Below, piece after piece: positions 28,016 through 38,419 of a stretch of DNA of 64,000 bases. The stretch covers positions 59,093 through 123,092 of the forward strand of contig MENK01000017.1 in NCBI GenBank assembly GCA_001768235.1, written 5' to 3'. This DNA comes from Bacteroidetes bacterium GWB2_32_14. Lineage in GTDB: Bacteria > Bacteroidota > Bacteroidia > Bacteroidales > UBA12077. Position 1 is the first letter of the stretch. Each line of letters opens with the position of its first letter. Below the pieces are notes generated by a model. That model saw only the letters and a list, made by a program, of their open reading frames with translations. It ran no database searches and had not been told where the DNA came from. A program made the position numbers and the translations under genes.

Positions 28016-29542
28016 ATGAAAAATCATTCTTCTTTTTTAAGAAAATACACGGTTGCACTAACAGTATTAGTCCTTGTACTTATTTTTACATTTACATCGT
28101 GCCAGGCAAAAACAACAGAGCTTGAAAAGTTTTTAAACCGCATTGAAATACAGTACGAACAAATTTCAATAGAACTTGGAACAGCTTATTGGAATTTTTA
28201 CTCGGGTGAGGGTGATGCAGATCTTGTTACACCCAAAAACAAATATTATACTTTGTTAATCAACGATACGCTGAATAATTATATTGATACCTGGTATCCA
28301 AAAAGATCAGAAATTTCAGACACGATACTTCGAAGGCGAATAGAAGTATGGCATAACACCTTGCTTTCAGCCAAAGTTGAGTACAATGCCGAAGTCATGA
28401 AACTTAGAAACGAGCTTGAAGAAATGCTCAAAGTAACAGATGAGAACAACAATAAGACGGATAATTTTTCTGGAAAAATGTTACTTCTTATTCAGCTAAG
28501 AAATAAAAAAGCACAAGAGCTGGGATTTGAAAATTACGTTCATCTTTCATTCGAAAATAATGGATTGGGTTATAAATGGTTTACAAGTTTTGTTGAAAAC
28601 CTGGATAAAGCGACTTTAGAACCATATAAAGCATTGGTTGAAAAAGCAAAAACAGAGAAACAAATAACACAATTTGATCAGCGAAGTGCTTTTCAATTTG
28701 TTGGAATGTTTTATGCAAACAATACACCTCCCGAACCTGAAAAAAGGAATATTGACCTTGTAAAAGAATCGCTTGCAAATATAGGTATCGACTATACAAA
28801 TTTACCTTCAAAACTGGTTGAGAAACAACTCCCCGAGGGTGTTGGCGGGCAGGGAATCATGCTGAATATTCCTTATGATTTCAGGGCTGTAATGACTTTA
28901 GGGATGGATATTTCAGTTTGGATGCACGAAATGGGGCATGGCTTACATGGTTTATACAACTCAATCAACTCTCCAATACTAGAAGGTTACGAATGGATTC
29001 CCGGGAATAGCACTCCTGCTTTTTCGGAAGGAATGGCCGAAACTTCTGCCGGGTTTACCCAAAATACCGAATGGTTAAAAAAATATACTTCATTAACCGA
29101 AGAAGACATTCAAAATAGAGAGGAAATAATAAACACGTATGCACCGGCTTTTATTCGTTATCATCTGTCTAATTTTATGAAAGAGATGGAACTTTATTTA
29201 AATCCTGATAAATCATACGAAGAAATTCAAAAAGATGTAGCCCGAAAATACATGCTTATTGAAACGGATGATATACGAACACAGGAACTTAAAAATATTA
29301 TTTATGTTTCCTATCCTTTGTATTTGCAAAACTATTTAATTGCAGATATTATTGCCGGCCAGGTACACCAGGCAATGGAAGAAAAATTTGGTACTGATTA
29401 TGCTTTTAATAAAGAAACAGGGAACTACCTGCAACAGTTTTATAAAGGAGGTGAATACTTTACCTGGCAGCAACGAATGGTAAATGGAACAGGCAAGGAA
29501 CTTGATGTGAATGCATATCTAAAGAGATATAACATCAAGTAA
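28016..29542 (+). CDS. M2-like zinc metallopeptidase lipoprotein
   Basis: The signal sequence ends in a lipobox (TFTSC, Cys at about 29), so the enzyme is anchored in the envelope facing the periplasm or surface. Zinc ligands are His304 and His308 in HEMGHGLHGLY, with Glu338 or Glu342 (FSEGMAET) as the third. The HEMGH core and an N-terminal helical cap recall peptidase family M2 (angiotensin-converting-enzyme type), but at 508 aa it is shorter and divergent; M3 is an alternative. It precedes an M16C peptidase lipoprotein, hinting at a joint role in peptide breakdown. Confidence 0.75.
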   Translation: MKNHSSFLRKYTVALTVLVLVLIFTFTSCQAKTTELEKFLNRIEIQYEQISIELGTAYWNFYSGEGDADLVTPKNKYYTLLINDTLNNYIDTWYPKRSEISDTILRRRIEVWHNTLLSAKVEYNAEVMKLRNELEEMLKVTDENNNKTDNFSGKMLLLIQLRNKKAQELGFENYVHLSFENNGLGYKWFTSFVENLDKATLEPYKALVEKAKTEKQITQFDQRSAFQFVGMFYANNTPPEPEKRNIDLVKESLANIGIDYTNLPSKLVEKQLPEGVGGQGIMLNIPYDFRAVMTLGMDISVWMHEMGHGLHGLYNSINSPILEGYEWIPGNSTPAFSEGMAETSAGFTQNTEWLKKYTSLTEEDIQNREEIINTYAPAFIRYHLSNFMKEMELYLNPDKSYEEIQKDVARKYMLIETDDIRTQELKNIIYVSYPLYLQNYLIADIIAGQVHQAMEEKFGTDYAFNKETGNYLQQFYKGGEYFTWQQRMVNGTGKELDVNAYLKRYNIK

Positions 29543-29606
29543 TTTTATAGGAATAATAAGCTTTTACAGAAACTATGTATATATACTCTAATTTAATATT
29601 TGAAAC

Positions 29607-32594
29607 ATGAAAAACAAATTATTTTCTTTTATACTGATCGTTTGTATAGCCTTTTTATGGGCTTGTTCATCTCAAAACAACTATAAAGTTGGTGAAACCT
29701 ATTTTGGGTTTAAGCTTGTCGAAAATAAATTCGTGAAAGAAGTAAATGCGAATTGTTTATATTTTATTCACGAGAAAAGTGGAGCCCAATTATTTAAAAT
29801 TGCAGCCGACGACGAAAACAAACTTTTTGATATTTCGTTTAAAACGGTTCCAACTCACGATTATGGAACTCCTCACATTATGGAACATTCTGTTTTAAAT
29901 GGTTCTGTAAATTTCCCTGTAAAAAGCCCGTTTGATGTACTTAGCAAAGGATCGTTAAATACATTTCTTAATGCGATGACTGGTTCTGACCTTACAACCT
30001 ATCCGGTTGCCAGCATGAACGATAAGGATTACTTTAATTTAATGCATGTTTACTTAGATGCAGTTTTTAACCCTCTATTGCATACCGACTCCAGAATTTT
30101 AAAACAAGAAGGCTGGCATTATGAATTAGATGATATTAACGGCGACATTGTTTATAAAGGAGTTGTTTACAACGAAATGAAAGGGGCTTACTCAAGCCCG
30201 CAACGAGAACTCGGTTATCAGATTAACAAGATTTTATTTCCGGATAACACGTATGGAGTTTCATCCGGAGGATACCCGAGTGCTATTCCTGGACTAACAG
30301 ACGAGTATTTTAAAAATTTTCACAAGAAGTTTTATCATCCATCAAACAGCTTTGTTTTATTATACGGGAATGCCGATTTAAATAAAGAATTACAGTTTAT
30401 TGATGCGGAATACTTATCAAAATATGAGAAATCGAACGAGGTAATTGAAATACCCATACAAAAACCTTTCGATGCTAAAATAATAGCTGAAAAACCGTAT
30501 GCCGTTCCCGAAGGAAGCTCAACAAAAGACAATACTTTTTTAAGTTTAAGTTTTGTTACAGGGTTAAATACCGATCAGGAACTAACAATGGCTTTGGATA
30601 TCTTGAAAGAAGCCTTGGTAAACCATGAATCTGCTCCGTTACGCCTTGCTTTACAGGAAGCCGGAATAGGAAAAGATGTCCGGGCTTCGGTAGATGATAT
30701 TCAGCAAAATGTTTTTCAGATTATTGTTCAAAATGCAAATCCCGAAGATAAAGAAAAATTCGACCAAATTGTTTTCAGCACACTTCAAAAAGTGAGTGAC
30801 GAAGGCCTCGACAAATCAATGATTGAAGGCATTGTTAACCGGATGGAATTCCGTTTGCGCGAAGGCAATACACCACAAAAAGGGATGATGTATTTAATGC
30901 GTTTGTACAAAGGGGTATTTTTTGCTAACGATCCTTTCCTTGGACTGGAGTTTGAAGCTCCTTTAGAAAAAGTAAAAGCAGGAATTGAAACAGGATTATT
31001 AGAATCTATAATTAAAGAACAGTTCATTTCTAATCCTCATGCACTATTGATGGTATTAAAACCTCAACCGGGATTAGAAAAAGAAATTGCTGAAAAAACA
31101 GCAAAAGAACTTGCAGAGTATAAAGCAAGTTTAAGTAAAGAAGAATTAGAAAAACTGGTTGAAGAAACCAAAGCCCTTAAAGAATACCAGAAACAGGAAG
31201 ATACTCCTGAAGCGCTTGCTACCATTCCAATGCTTTCTCTTTCTGATATCAGCCCCGAAGTGCAGTGGTATAAATTAGAGGAAAAAACTATAGAAAATAT
31301 TCCTGTTCTGTATCACGAAGATTTCACAAATAATATTTTATATGCCAACATCTATTTTGATCTACGTGCTTTACCACAGGAATTAATCCCCTATGCAAAT
31401 TTGTTAGCAGAATTAATTGGGTCGCTAAATACAGAAAATTATACTTTCGGCGAACTGGATAATGCACTGAATATACATACAGGTGGTTTCTTTACTTACA
31501 TTGACACCTATTTGGAAAATAACTCGGATGACAAACTTGTTCCACGTTTTGTAGTATCAACCAAAGCAACAGTGGGAAAAAGCAACAGGTTATTTGAGTT
31601 AACCACAGAGATTGTAAATAAAACAAACTATAACGATACCGAACGATTAAAAGCCGTTCTTTCCCGTCACCAGGCACGGGTTGAATCAAGGGTTAAAAAT
31701 AACGGGCTGGGATATGCCAGAACAAGGCTTGAATCGTATTATTCAAACGAGGGAATGTTTAATGAATTAACAAACGGCCTGGATTATTATCAATTTATAA
31801 CCGATTTAGCAACAAATTTTGACACAAAGAACAAAGAGATTATTGAAAATCTTGCAAAAACAGCTTCTTTATTATTTAACCAGAAAAACATGATAGCTGC
31901 TATTACATGCTCAGAAGAAAATATGCCTGCATATACCGAAGGGTTTAAAATATTAACTTCTTCGTTGCCAGAAGGAAACGGGCAAATAAACCAATGGGAA
32001 TTTGATTTAACAAAAAAGAACGAAGGATTAATGTCTGCTTCAAAAGTGCAGTATGTTCTTAAAGGCTATGATTTTAAAAAGCTGGGATATGAATGGAATG
32101 GTAACATGCAGGTATTAAACCAGGTGCTTTCTACAGATTACCTTCAAACACAGATACGTGTAATAGGCGGGGCCTATGGCGGATTTAGCGGATTTTCTCC
32201 ATCGGGGAATGCTTATTTTGCTTCGTATCGCGATCCGAACCTGAAAGAGACGTTGGAAAACTATGATGCTGCACCAAAATTCTTAGAAGGATTTGCAGCT
32301 GACGAAAAAGAAATGACTCGTTTTATTATTGGAACAATTGCAAACATTGATGGCCCGACAACAGCATCACAACGGGGGAATATTGCAGTTACTAATTACT
32401 TTAACAAAAGTACTTTAGATGATTTAAAAGCTGAAAGAAGTGCAATTCTTACCACTACTGCTGAAGACATAAAGTCAATGAGTAAAATGATACAGGATAT
32501 TCTTTCGCAAAATGCTGTTTGTGTTTATGGAAACGATGAAAAAATCAAAGAGAATAAAGATTTATTCGAAAGTATTTTTAATGTAACAAAATAA
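29607..32594 (+). CDS. M16C-family (PreP-like) metallopeptidase lipoprotein
   Basis: At 995 aa this is a full-length presequence-protease-type peptidase. The inverted zinc motif is HIMEH with His90, Glu93 and His94, followed by the third-ligand region VVYNEMKGAYSS. Two catalytic/structural halves are joined by a helical linker around residues 490-530. A lipobox-like WACSS (Cys at 20) predicts anchoring to the envelope. Family members cleave peptides of about 10-65 residues inside a closed chamber. The M2-like peptidase lies 64 bases upstream. Confidence 0.9.
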   Translation: MKNKLFSFILIVCIAFLWACSSQNNYKVGETYFGFKLVENKFVKEVNANCLYFIHEKSGAQLFKIAADDENKLFDISFKTVPTHDYGTPHIMEHSVLNGSVNFPVKSPFDVLSKGSLNTFLNAMTGSDLTTYPVASMNDKDYFNLMHVYLDAVFNPLLHTDSRILKQEGWHYELDDINGDIVYKGVVYNEMKGAYSSPQRELGYQINKILFPDNTYGVSSGGYPSAIPGLTDEYFKNFHKKFYHPSNSFVLLYGNADLNKELQFIDAEYLSKYEKSNEVIEIPIQKPFDAKIIAEKPYAVPEGSSTKDNTFLSLSFVTGLNTDQELTMALDILKEALVNHESAPLRLALQEAGIGKDVRASVDDIQQNVFQIIVQNANPEDKEKFDQIVFSTLQKVSDEGLDKSMIEGIVNRMEFRLREGNTPQKGMMYLMRLYKGVFFANDPFLGLEFEAPLEKVKAGIETGLLESIIKEQFISNPHALLMVLKPQPGLEKEIAEKTAKELAEYKASLSKEELEKLVEETKALKEYQKQEDTPEALATIPMLSLSDISPEVQWYKLEEKTIENIPVLYHEDFTNNILYANIYFDLRALPQELIPYANLLAELIGSLNTENYTFGELDNALNIHTGGFFTYIDTYLENNSDDKLVPRFVVSTKATVGKSNRLFELTTEIVNKTNYNDTERLKAVLSRHQARVESRVKNNGLGYARTRLESYYSNEGMFNELTNGLDYYQFITDLATNFDTKNKEIIENLAKTASLLFNQKNMIAAITCSEENMPAYTEGFKILTSSLPEGNGQINQWEFDLTKKNEGLMSASKVQYVLKGYDFKKLGYEWNGNMQVLNQVLSTDYLQTQIRVIGGAYGGFSGFSPSGNAYFASYRDPNLKETLENYDAAPKFLEGFAADEKEMTRFIIGTIANIDGPTTASQRGNIAVTNYFNKSTLDDLKAERSAILTTTAEDIKSMSKMIQDILSQNAVCVYGNDEKIKENKDLFESIFNVTK

Positions 32595-32616
32595 TTTGTT
32601 TTTCTTATGAATTAAA

Positions 32617-32646
32617 AGTGCGAAGGATTTCCTTCGCGCTTTTTTT
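32617..32646 (+). terminator. Terminator after the M16C gene
   Basis: AGTGCGAAGG pairs with CCTTCGCGCT (one G-T) around a 4-base loop, followed by T7. It also separates the convergent GloVer-repeat gene ending at 32663. Confidence 0.85.
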
Positions 32647-32662
32647 ATTGTAATTTTTTAAC

Positions 32663-35600
32663 TTATTCCTTTATCATTTTAAAAATCATCTCTTTTTGGT
32701 CAATAAAAACAACTTTTATAAAATAAAGTCCATTATTTAGTTTTTCTGTTTTTAACATATATGTACTACCATTACATTGGTGATTATTTGATAATATAAG
32801 TTGTGCTGAATTATTATAAATCAATATGTTTTTTATTGGTTTTAATTTTTCATTTATTTCAATAATTAAATAATTTGTAGTTGGATTCGGATAAATCTTA
32901 ATATTCTTAAAATTTTCAAAATTTGTACTTAAAGCAGAAAGATAATAGCAATTAGAAGTTTTAGTACAATTGTTTTTTGAAATAATTACAGCATATTCAC
33001 CATCTTCTTCAGCTTTAAAGAAATTCCCAGATGATCCTTGAATAATTTCATTTGTCTGGCAATTTACCCACTGATAATCTCCACTTTCTGATAAGGCTAA
33101 AAGGCCTGAATCCGTTTGTTGTACTTGTACGTCAATATTCTCAATAGTTAAAAAAGTATAAATTGTACTATCGCATCCATTTATGGTAGAAAGAATAGAA
33201 GTATCTGTAATATTTTCAAAAGAACTATCGCCATCCGGGAAAATATAATTATCACCTTCACAAATTATTGTATCAATGAAAACTTCATAATCAGGATTTA
33301 CAGTAAGCTTTGTAATTATTATACTATCACAAACCATAATTCCTTCAAAAACACTTGTGTTTTCATCTGATACATCAGAGGTAGTTCCATCTGGGAAAAT
33401 ATATGTTTCACCTTGGCATATTTCGATATTTCTCAAAATTGAATAATTATCCATAACAGTTAATGATGTATAAATAACCGAATCGCATCCATTTACTGAA
33501 ACAAATGTACTTGTATCAACTGTTGAAATATTTGATGTGTTACCATTTGGGAATGTATACGATTCACCACAAATAATAGCGTCAACGTAAATTTTATACT
33601 CAGGAAAAACAATTAAGTTGGTAATTATTACACTGTCGCAACCTGTAATACTATTAAAAACACTTACGTTTTCGATTGAAATATCAGATGCAGTTCCATC
33701 TGGAAAAACATATATTTCACCCTGGCATATTTCAACTTCGTTATCAATATGATATGTATTCCCACTAAAATGTAGCTCGGTAATAATTACTGAATCACAT
33801 CCGTTTAATGAAATCAGAAAACTAGTATCTCTTTTGGCAACAATTGATGTGTTTCCATTAGGAAAAGTATAAATTTCTCCATTGCAAATAGTTGTATCGA
33901 TACGTGTTTCGTAATGTGGTAAAACTGTTAAATGGGTTTTTATAATGCTATCACAACCAAATACAGATGAAAAAACACTAAGATGTTCACCTGTTACAAG
34001 TGTATCCGATCCATCTGGAAATTGATAATAATCTCCTTCGCAAATATTTACATATTCTTCGATATTGTATTTATCACTAAACAAAAGATTAGTAACAATA
34101 ATACTATCGCATCCATTTTTAGTTATTAAATTACTAGTATGAATACTATCAATATAAGATGAAGCACCATCAGGGAAAATATATTCATCGCCTTTACAAG
34201 CTATAACATTTTGAATAAAATGATAAATTGGATTAACCTTTATACTAATTTCTTCGACCATACTTCCACAAGCATTTTTGCCAGTAACATAATATGTATT
34301 AAGCCCTAAATCAGGAACAAAAGGGGATCCGTTCTGAATGCTATCGCTCCAAAAATAAACATCTGCACCTGTTGCAGTAAGAGTAATTTCTTCGCCCTGG
34401 CAAACTTCAATTGAGCTGGCTTCAATTTTTATTTTTGGTTTATTACAAAATGATGTTAGTACCGTTGAAGGATTTCTTTCAGTAGCAGTTCCAAAATCAT
34501 GAAGTTTGGTAAATGTATTTGAAATAAAATCATATTCAAATAAAGTTCCATTATAATAGATACCACCTTCATTAGTTACTCCGTATAGTTTCCCTACCGA
34601 AGCTTCGTATAAAGTATGATCGGGTTTGTAGCCATAAGGAACTTCTTCAAAATCGAATACTTTTTCAAATCCCCAGTTATTAAAATTAATTTTCACTAAT
34701 GTTCCTTTGTTGAATGTTCCACCACTGTTCATTAAGGCATATAAATTATCATCAGAAGCCAATATAAAATTTCCATAAGGATTTTTGCCAGTATTAACTT
34801 GGTTTAAATCAAATTCTTTTTTTAAGATATCTGATTCAATATTATAACTGTACACCAATCCATTACTAAAAGCACCACCTGAAGAAGTCATTCCATATAA
34901 TTTGCCATCAATTCCTTGAACAACACCTCCATAAGGATATTTTCCAGTGCTATCATCAGAAAAACTAACCAGGTTGCTTATTATATTTGATTCAATATCA
35001 TATTCAAATAAAATTCCTGTGCCAGTTAAATTACTACTATAAGTAGTTCCATAGATTTTCCCGTTTGATGCCTGAATGATTGCAGCCTTAGAATAGTCTC
35101 TTTTGCCAGTAAAGTCAGCTCTTTTTATTACCTGGTCAGTATAAGGATCAAGTTCTATAATTGTACCACCACCATTTACACCTCCTTTTGTTGTTGTAGC
35201 ATATAGCTTACCATTTTTAGCTAATAAAAATCCAGCTTCAGGTTTTGATCCTATTGTTGTTTCATTAAAGTCACAAATTTTTGTAAATACATTTGTCACG
35301 GGATTAAAAGAATATACTATACCAGCATTATTAACTCCGCCATTAAATGTAATTCCATAGAATTTATCGTTAGCAAGCGTTAATCCTCCTAAGGGAGATT
35401 CTCCATTGTATTTAGTTTGGAATTCAATGCAAACATTCAAACTCTTGTCATTTAAATTAAATTTAAAAAATGATCCTTTATTTAGTGGGCAACCAGTGTT
35501 GGTAGTAGCATATAATATATTATCTAGCAAAGCAAACGTTCCATTTGGAGAATTGCCTTCGGATGTAGAATTCAAATCATATTCTTTTGTAATAGTATTT

Positions 35601-36670
35601 GTAGTGGATGAAAAAGAATATATTGCTCCGGCATTATTAGTTCCGCCCCAGGCAGCCAATCCATAATAAATATCGGGATCTGTTTTTAATATTGTGCCTC
35701 TTGGAGCTCCTCCAATTGTTGTTGTATTAAAGTCAACAAGTTTTGTATAAACACCAGTACCAGTATCAAACTTAAAAAAAACTCCTTTATCGTTAGCACC
35801 TCCTAAATATGTAGTTCCATATAAAATATTCTCTTCACCTTTTACCATTCCCCCCATTGGATTGCGACCTTTTGCTGTTCCATCGAAATCCACTTTTTTA
35901 ATCAGTTCGTTTGTTTCAATGCAATATTCAAATAAAACACCTTTTGCATTAACTCCCCCAACGTTAGTCATTCCATATAATTTCCCATTATCTCCTTCGA
36001 CAAGTTCTGCAATAGGGTATTTACCATTTGTATTATCGAATGCAGCTTTTTGAACAACGGTGTTTGTTGTTATATCAAGTTCAATAATATTCCCAAGTAC
36101 ATCCGTTCCGCCATATGTTGTGGTTGCATATAATTTTCCATTCGATGCCTGAACAAATCTGCCACTAGGTAGCCTTCCAGTTGCTAAAACAAATTGATGA
36201 ATAACAACGTATGTTTCGGTAGTAAGATCATATTCAAAAATAGTTCCATTGCCAGATGTCCCTCCTGTTTGAGTTAATCCATACAATTTCCCATTATTTG
36301 CTTCAATCACTCCTGCAATACATCCTTTTCCAATTATACTCCCTACAAAATGTACTAGTTCTTTGTATTCGTTATTCGATGGATTGTATTGAAATAAAAC
36401 ACCTCCTCCATTTAAACCTCCTGTCTCTGTAGTTCCGTAAATCAAACCATTAGATGCAACACATGGTTTCATAATATTTGGACTTGTTCCACTTACCTGC
36501 TGAAAACTATGAGCTATATGAAAATTTTGACCCAGACTATCGGTTTTAAAGATTATGCCTATTTGATATTCCCCACCGGAACCTACACCGAATAATTCCT
36601 TTTGAGCATTTACATTTTTTTGTATAAAAAAAATTGCAGTTATTCCCAGCAGCAGAGTTAATTTTCTCAT
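32663..36670 (-). CDS. Giant GloVer-repeat T9SS cargo protein with 7 cysteine-rich repeats
   Basis: The 1335-aa protein has a signal peptide (1-22), then about fifteen GloVer-type tandem repeats (residues about 45-770; units such as NGKLYGMTNVGG...FEYDI). An Ig-like domain follows (about 775-815). Seven repeats of about 52 residues (about 815-1178; core C-G-x-x-Y-x-FP-D/N-G ... GCDS) come next. A T9SS type A sorting domain closes the protein (IKIYPNPTTNYLIIEI to the end). Each of the seven repeats has one Cys near its start and one in GCDS (repeat 6 reads VCDS), consistent with one disulfide each. Predicted secreted adhesin-like surface protein; ligand unknown. Confidence 0.85.
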   Translation of the reverse strand: MRKLTLLLGITAIFFIQKNVNAQKELFGVGSGGEYQIGIIFKTDSLGQNFHIAHSFQQVSGTSPNIMKPCVASNGLIYGTTETGGLNGGGVLFQYNPSNNEYKELVHFVGSIIGKGCIAGVIEANNGKLYGLTQTGGTSGNGTIFEYDLTTETYVVIHQFVLATGRLPSGRFVQASNGKLYATTTYGGTDVLGNIIELDITTNTVVQKAAFDNTNGKYPIAELVEGDNGKLYGMTNVGGVNAKGVLFEYCIETNELIKKVDFDGTAKGRNPMGGMVKGEENILYGTTYLGGANDKGVFFKFDTGTGVYTKLVDFNTTTIGGAPRGTILKTDPDIYYGLAAWGGTNNAGAIYSFSSTTNTITKEYDLNSTSEGNSPNGTFALLDNILYATTNTGCPLNKGSFFKFNLNDKSLNVCIEFQTKYNGESPLGGLTLANDKFYGITFNGGVNNAGIVYSFNPVTNVFTKICDFNETTIGSKPEAGFLLAKNGKLYATTTKGGVNGGGTIIELDPYTDQVIKRADFTGKRDYSKAAIIQASNGKIYGTTYSSNLTGTGILFEYDIESNIISNLVSFSDDSTGKYPYGGVVQGIDGKLYGMTSSGGAFSNGLVYSYNIESDILKKEFDLNQVNTGKNPYGNFILASDDNLYALMNSGGTFNKGTLVKINFNNWGFEKVFDFEEVPYGYKPDHTLYEASVGKLYGVTNEGGIYYNGTLFEYDFISNTFTKLHDFGTATERNPSTVLTSFCNKPKIKIEASSIEVCQGEEITLTATGADVYFWSDSIQNGSPFVPDLGLNTYYVTGKNACGSMVEEISIKVNPIYHFIQNVIACKGDEYIFPDGASSYIDSIHTSNLITKNGCDSIIVTNLLFSDKYNIEEYVNICEGDYYQFPDGSDTLVTGEHLSVFSSVFGCDSIIKTHLTVLPHYETRIDTTICNGEIYTFPNGNTSIVAKRDTSFLISLNGCDSVIITELHFSGNTYHIDNEVEICQGEIYVFPDGTASDISIENVSVFNSITGCDSVIITNLIVFPEYKIYVDAIICGESYTFPNGNTSNISTVDTSTFVSVNGCDSVIYTSLTVMDNYSILRNIEICQGETYIFPDGTTSDVSDENTSVFEGIMVCDSIIITKLTVNPDYEVFIDTIICEGDNYIFPDGDSSFENITDTSILSTINGCDSTIYTFLTIENIDVQVQQTDSGLLALSESGDYQWVNCQTNEIIQGSSGNFFKAEEDGEYAVIISKNNCTKTSNCYYLSALSTNFENFKNIKIYPNPTTNYLIIEINEKLKPIKNILIYNNSAQLILSNNHQCNGSTYMLKTEKLNNGLYFIKVVFIDQKEMIFKMIKE

Positions 36671-36696
36671 AACCTCACAAATATATATATTTGATG

Positions 36697-36704
36697 CAAA
36701 AATA
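36697..36704 (-). promoter_or_regulatory. Candidate -7 box of the GloVer-repeat gene
   Basis: On the minus strand TATTTTTG matches TAnnTTTG and lies 26 bases before the ATG at 36670. No clear -33 element. Confidence 0.3.
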
Positions 36705-36819
36705 ATATTAATTTATTTTTTAAAAATTATTTGATTGAAATCCATTCAAAATCAATGTTAAATAAACTGCTTTATTAACAAATATTTTTTATCTATTTTA
36801 GCCTTTCAATTTCCAATAA

Positions 36820-38241
36820 ATGATAAACCGGTTTAATAATCTTACATCGAAAGAATGGCTCCCGTTTCAGAAATCGTGGTTTAAATTTACCGACGATGAA
36901 ACCCTGTATCGTCAGAATATTCGGTTTTTCATTCAATTCGATGATCCTGAAAAAGAACCCAATCTTTTGTTTTGGGGTTCGGACGAACAACTAAAAACAA
37001 TAAAAATTTTACAGAAAGAACTCGGGTTTAACCTGTTTGTCCCCGAAAATAGCAAAAAAGCAGACACGTTTCAATTCGTGTTAATTGATTTGCGAAGTTT
37101 TATCACGGGAAATCGAAGTTTCGATAATTACATGATAATTAAAAATCAAACACTGGAACTGATTTACGGGCTGAAAAACAAGATTCTTCATCGCCGGTTT
37201 ATTTCTATACAAATATCAAATATTTACAACGAAAACGTTTTCTTTCCCTTTGCCTGGGATTTGGCAAAAACGATAAGTTCTTTTTATAGTTTAAAAGATG
37301 AAAAAACAGGTTGTTTAAATACAGGCCAGGTTTCAGAAAAATCCGATTACTTTAAAACATCAGGCAATTTATTTTACGGCTTGTATTTTAGAGCCGATGA
37401 AAAAAGTCAGTATCAGGCGAATAGCTTTGCTTACCCGTTTTTTGAAAATACCTGCCAGATAAAGGCAGATAAGGTTTTGTTCGACGATTTCCCTTCGTGG
37501 TATATTTTAAAACCCAAACCACGTAAAAAAACAGAAATTTTGCACCCTGCAAAATATCCCGAAGATTTAGCCGAAATGCATATTAAGGCTTTTACTAAAG
37601 AAGGCGAAAATGTATTTGACCCGATGAGCGGAACCGGCTCGACACAAATTGCAGCATTAATGCTCAACCGTAATGCTTATGGAACCGAATTAAGTCAGTT
37701 TTTCTGCAATATAGCCAATGAAAGATGCAAAAATTTAAAATCGGGAAATAATAAATCTTCGGAATATAAGATTTTATGTCAGGATGCCCGTAAAATAAAG
37801 CCGAAGAACTTTCCTTTAATTGATTATATTATTACGTCGCCCCCGTATTGGGATATGCTGAACATGAAAGGTGCCGAAAATCAGGCAAAACGAATAAAAA
37901 ACGGATTGCAACTAAACTATTCCGAAAATATGGAAGATTTAGGAAATACAAGCGATTACAATCAATTTTTGAGTGATTTAACCAATATTTATTTTAACTT
38001 GATTCTTATCTTAAAACCAGGTGGTTATATTACTATAGTTGTAAAAAACATTAAGAAAAAAGGGAACAATTACCCCTTTGCCTGGGATTTAGCATTAAGG
38101 CTTCAGAAAAAACTTATTTTATTACCCGAAAGCTTCTGGTTGCAGGATGATATTTCAATTGCTCCATACGGATACGGGAACACGTTTGTAAGTAATACTT
38201 TTCATCAGTATTGTTTGACATTCCAGAAACCGGTATTGTAA
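36820..38241 (+). CDS. Orphan DNA methyltransferase (N4/N6 class)
   Basis: The C-terminal half (about 240-473) holds a SAM-binding motif I, DPMSGTGST at 267-275, preceded by HPAKYPEDLA, and the catalytic motif TSPPYW at 339-344. The S-P-P-Y form is common among N4-cytosine and some N6-adenine enzymes. The N-terminal 240 residues show no domain I recognise and could recognise the target. No restriction endonuclease or specificity gene lies nearby, so it is either an orphan epigenetic methylase or, less likely, an RNA methylase of the same fold. Confidence 0.78.
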   Translation: MINRFNNLTSKEWLPFQKSWFKFTDDETLYRQNIRFFIQFDDPEKEPNLLFWGSDEQLKTIKILQKELGFNLFVPENSKKADTFQFVLIDLRSFITGNRSFDNYMIIKNQTLELIYGLKNKILHRRFISIQISNIYNENVFFPFAWDLAKTISSFYSLKDEKTGCLNTGQVSEKSDYFKTSGNLFYGLYFRADEKSQYQANSFAYPFFENTCQIKADKVLFDDFPSWYILKPKPRKKTEILHPAKYPEDLAEMHIKAFTKEGENVFDPMSGTGSTQIAALMLNRNAYGTELSQFFCNIANERCKNLKSGNNKSSEYKILCQDARKIKPKNFPLIDYIITSPPYWDMLNMKGAENQAKRIKNGLQLNYSENMEDLGNTSDYNQFLSDLTNIYFNLILILKPGGYITIVVKNIKKKGNNYPFAWDLALRLQKKLILLPESFWLQDDISIAPYGYGNTFVSNTFHQYCLTFQKPVL

Positions 38242-38419
38242 AATTTAGTTAATTTGTCTTTAGATGAAAGAAAATGTCTTTAAATAAAGTATATTTAAAT
38301 ATAAAATTTTTATCCTTGTTGCATCAACCATGTTTTATTTTTATTTTTATAAAACCTTTTTTTGTATTGACGTATAAGCAAACAAACCTGAATAATAATA
38401 AAAAAAATATCTATTAACT

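Noticed and set aside
33135..34225. Regular repeats of about 156 bases that could suggest an array
   Set aside because: They are in-frame protein repeats with variable DNA, with no conserved direct repeat/spacer structure, so not CRISPR.
36820..38241. Restriction-modification system
   Set aside because: Only the methylase is present; neighbouring genes are a T9SS cargo and an envelope protein with no nuclease motifs.
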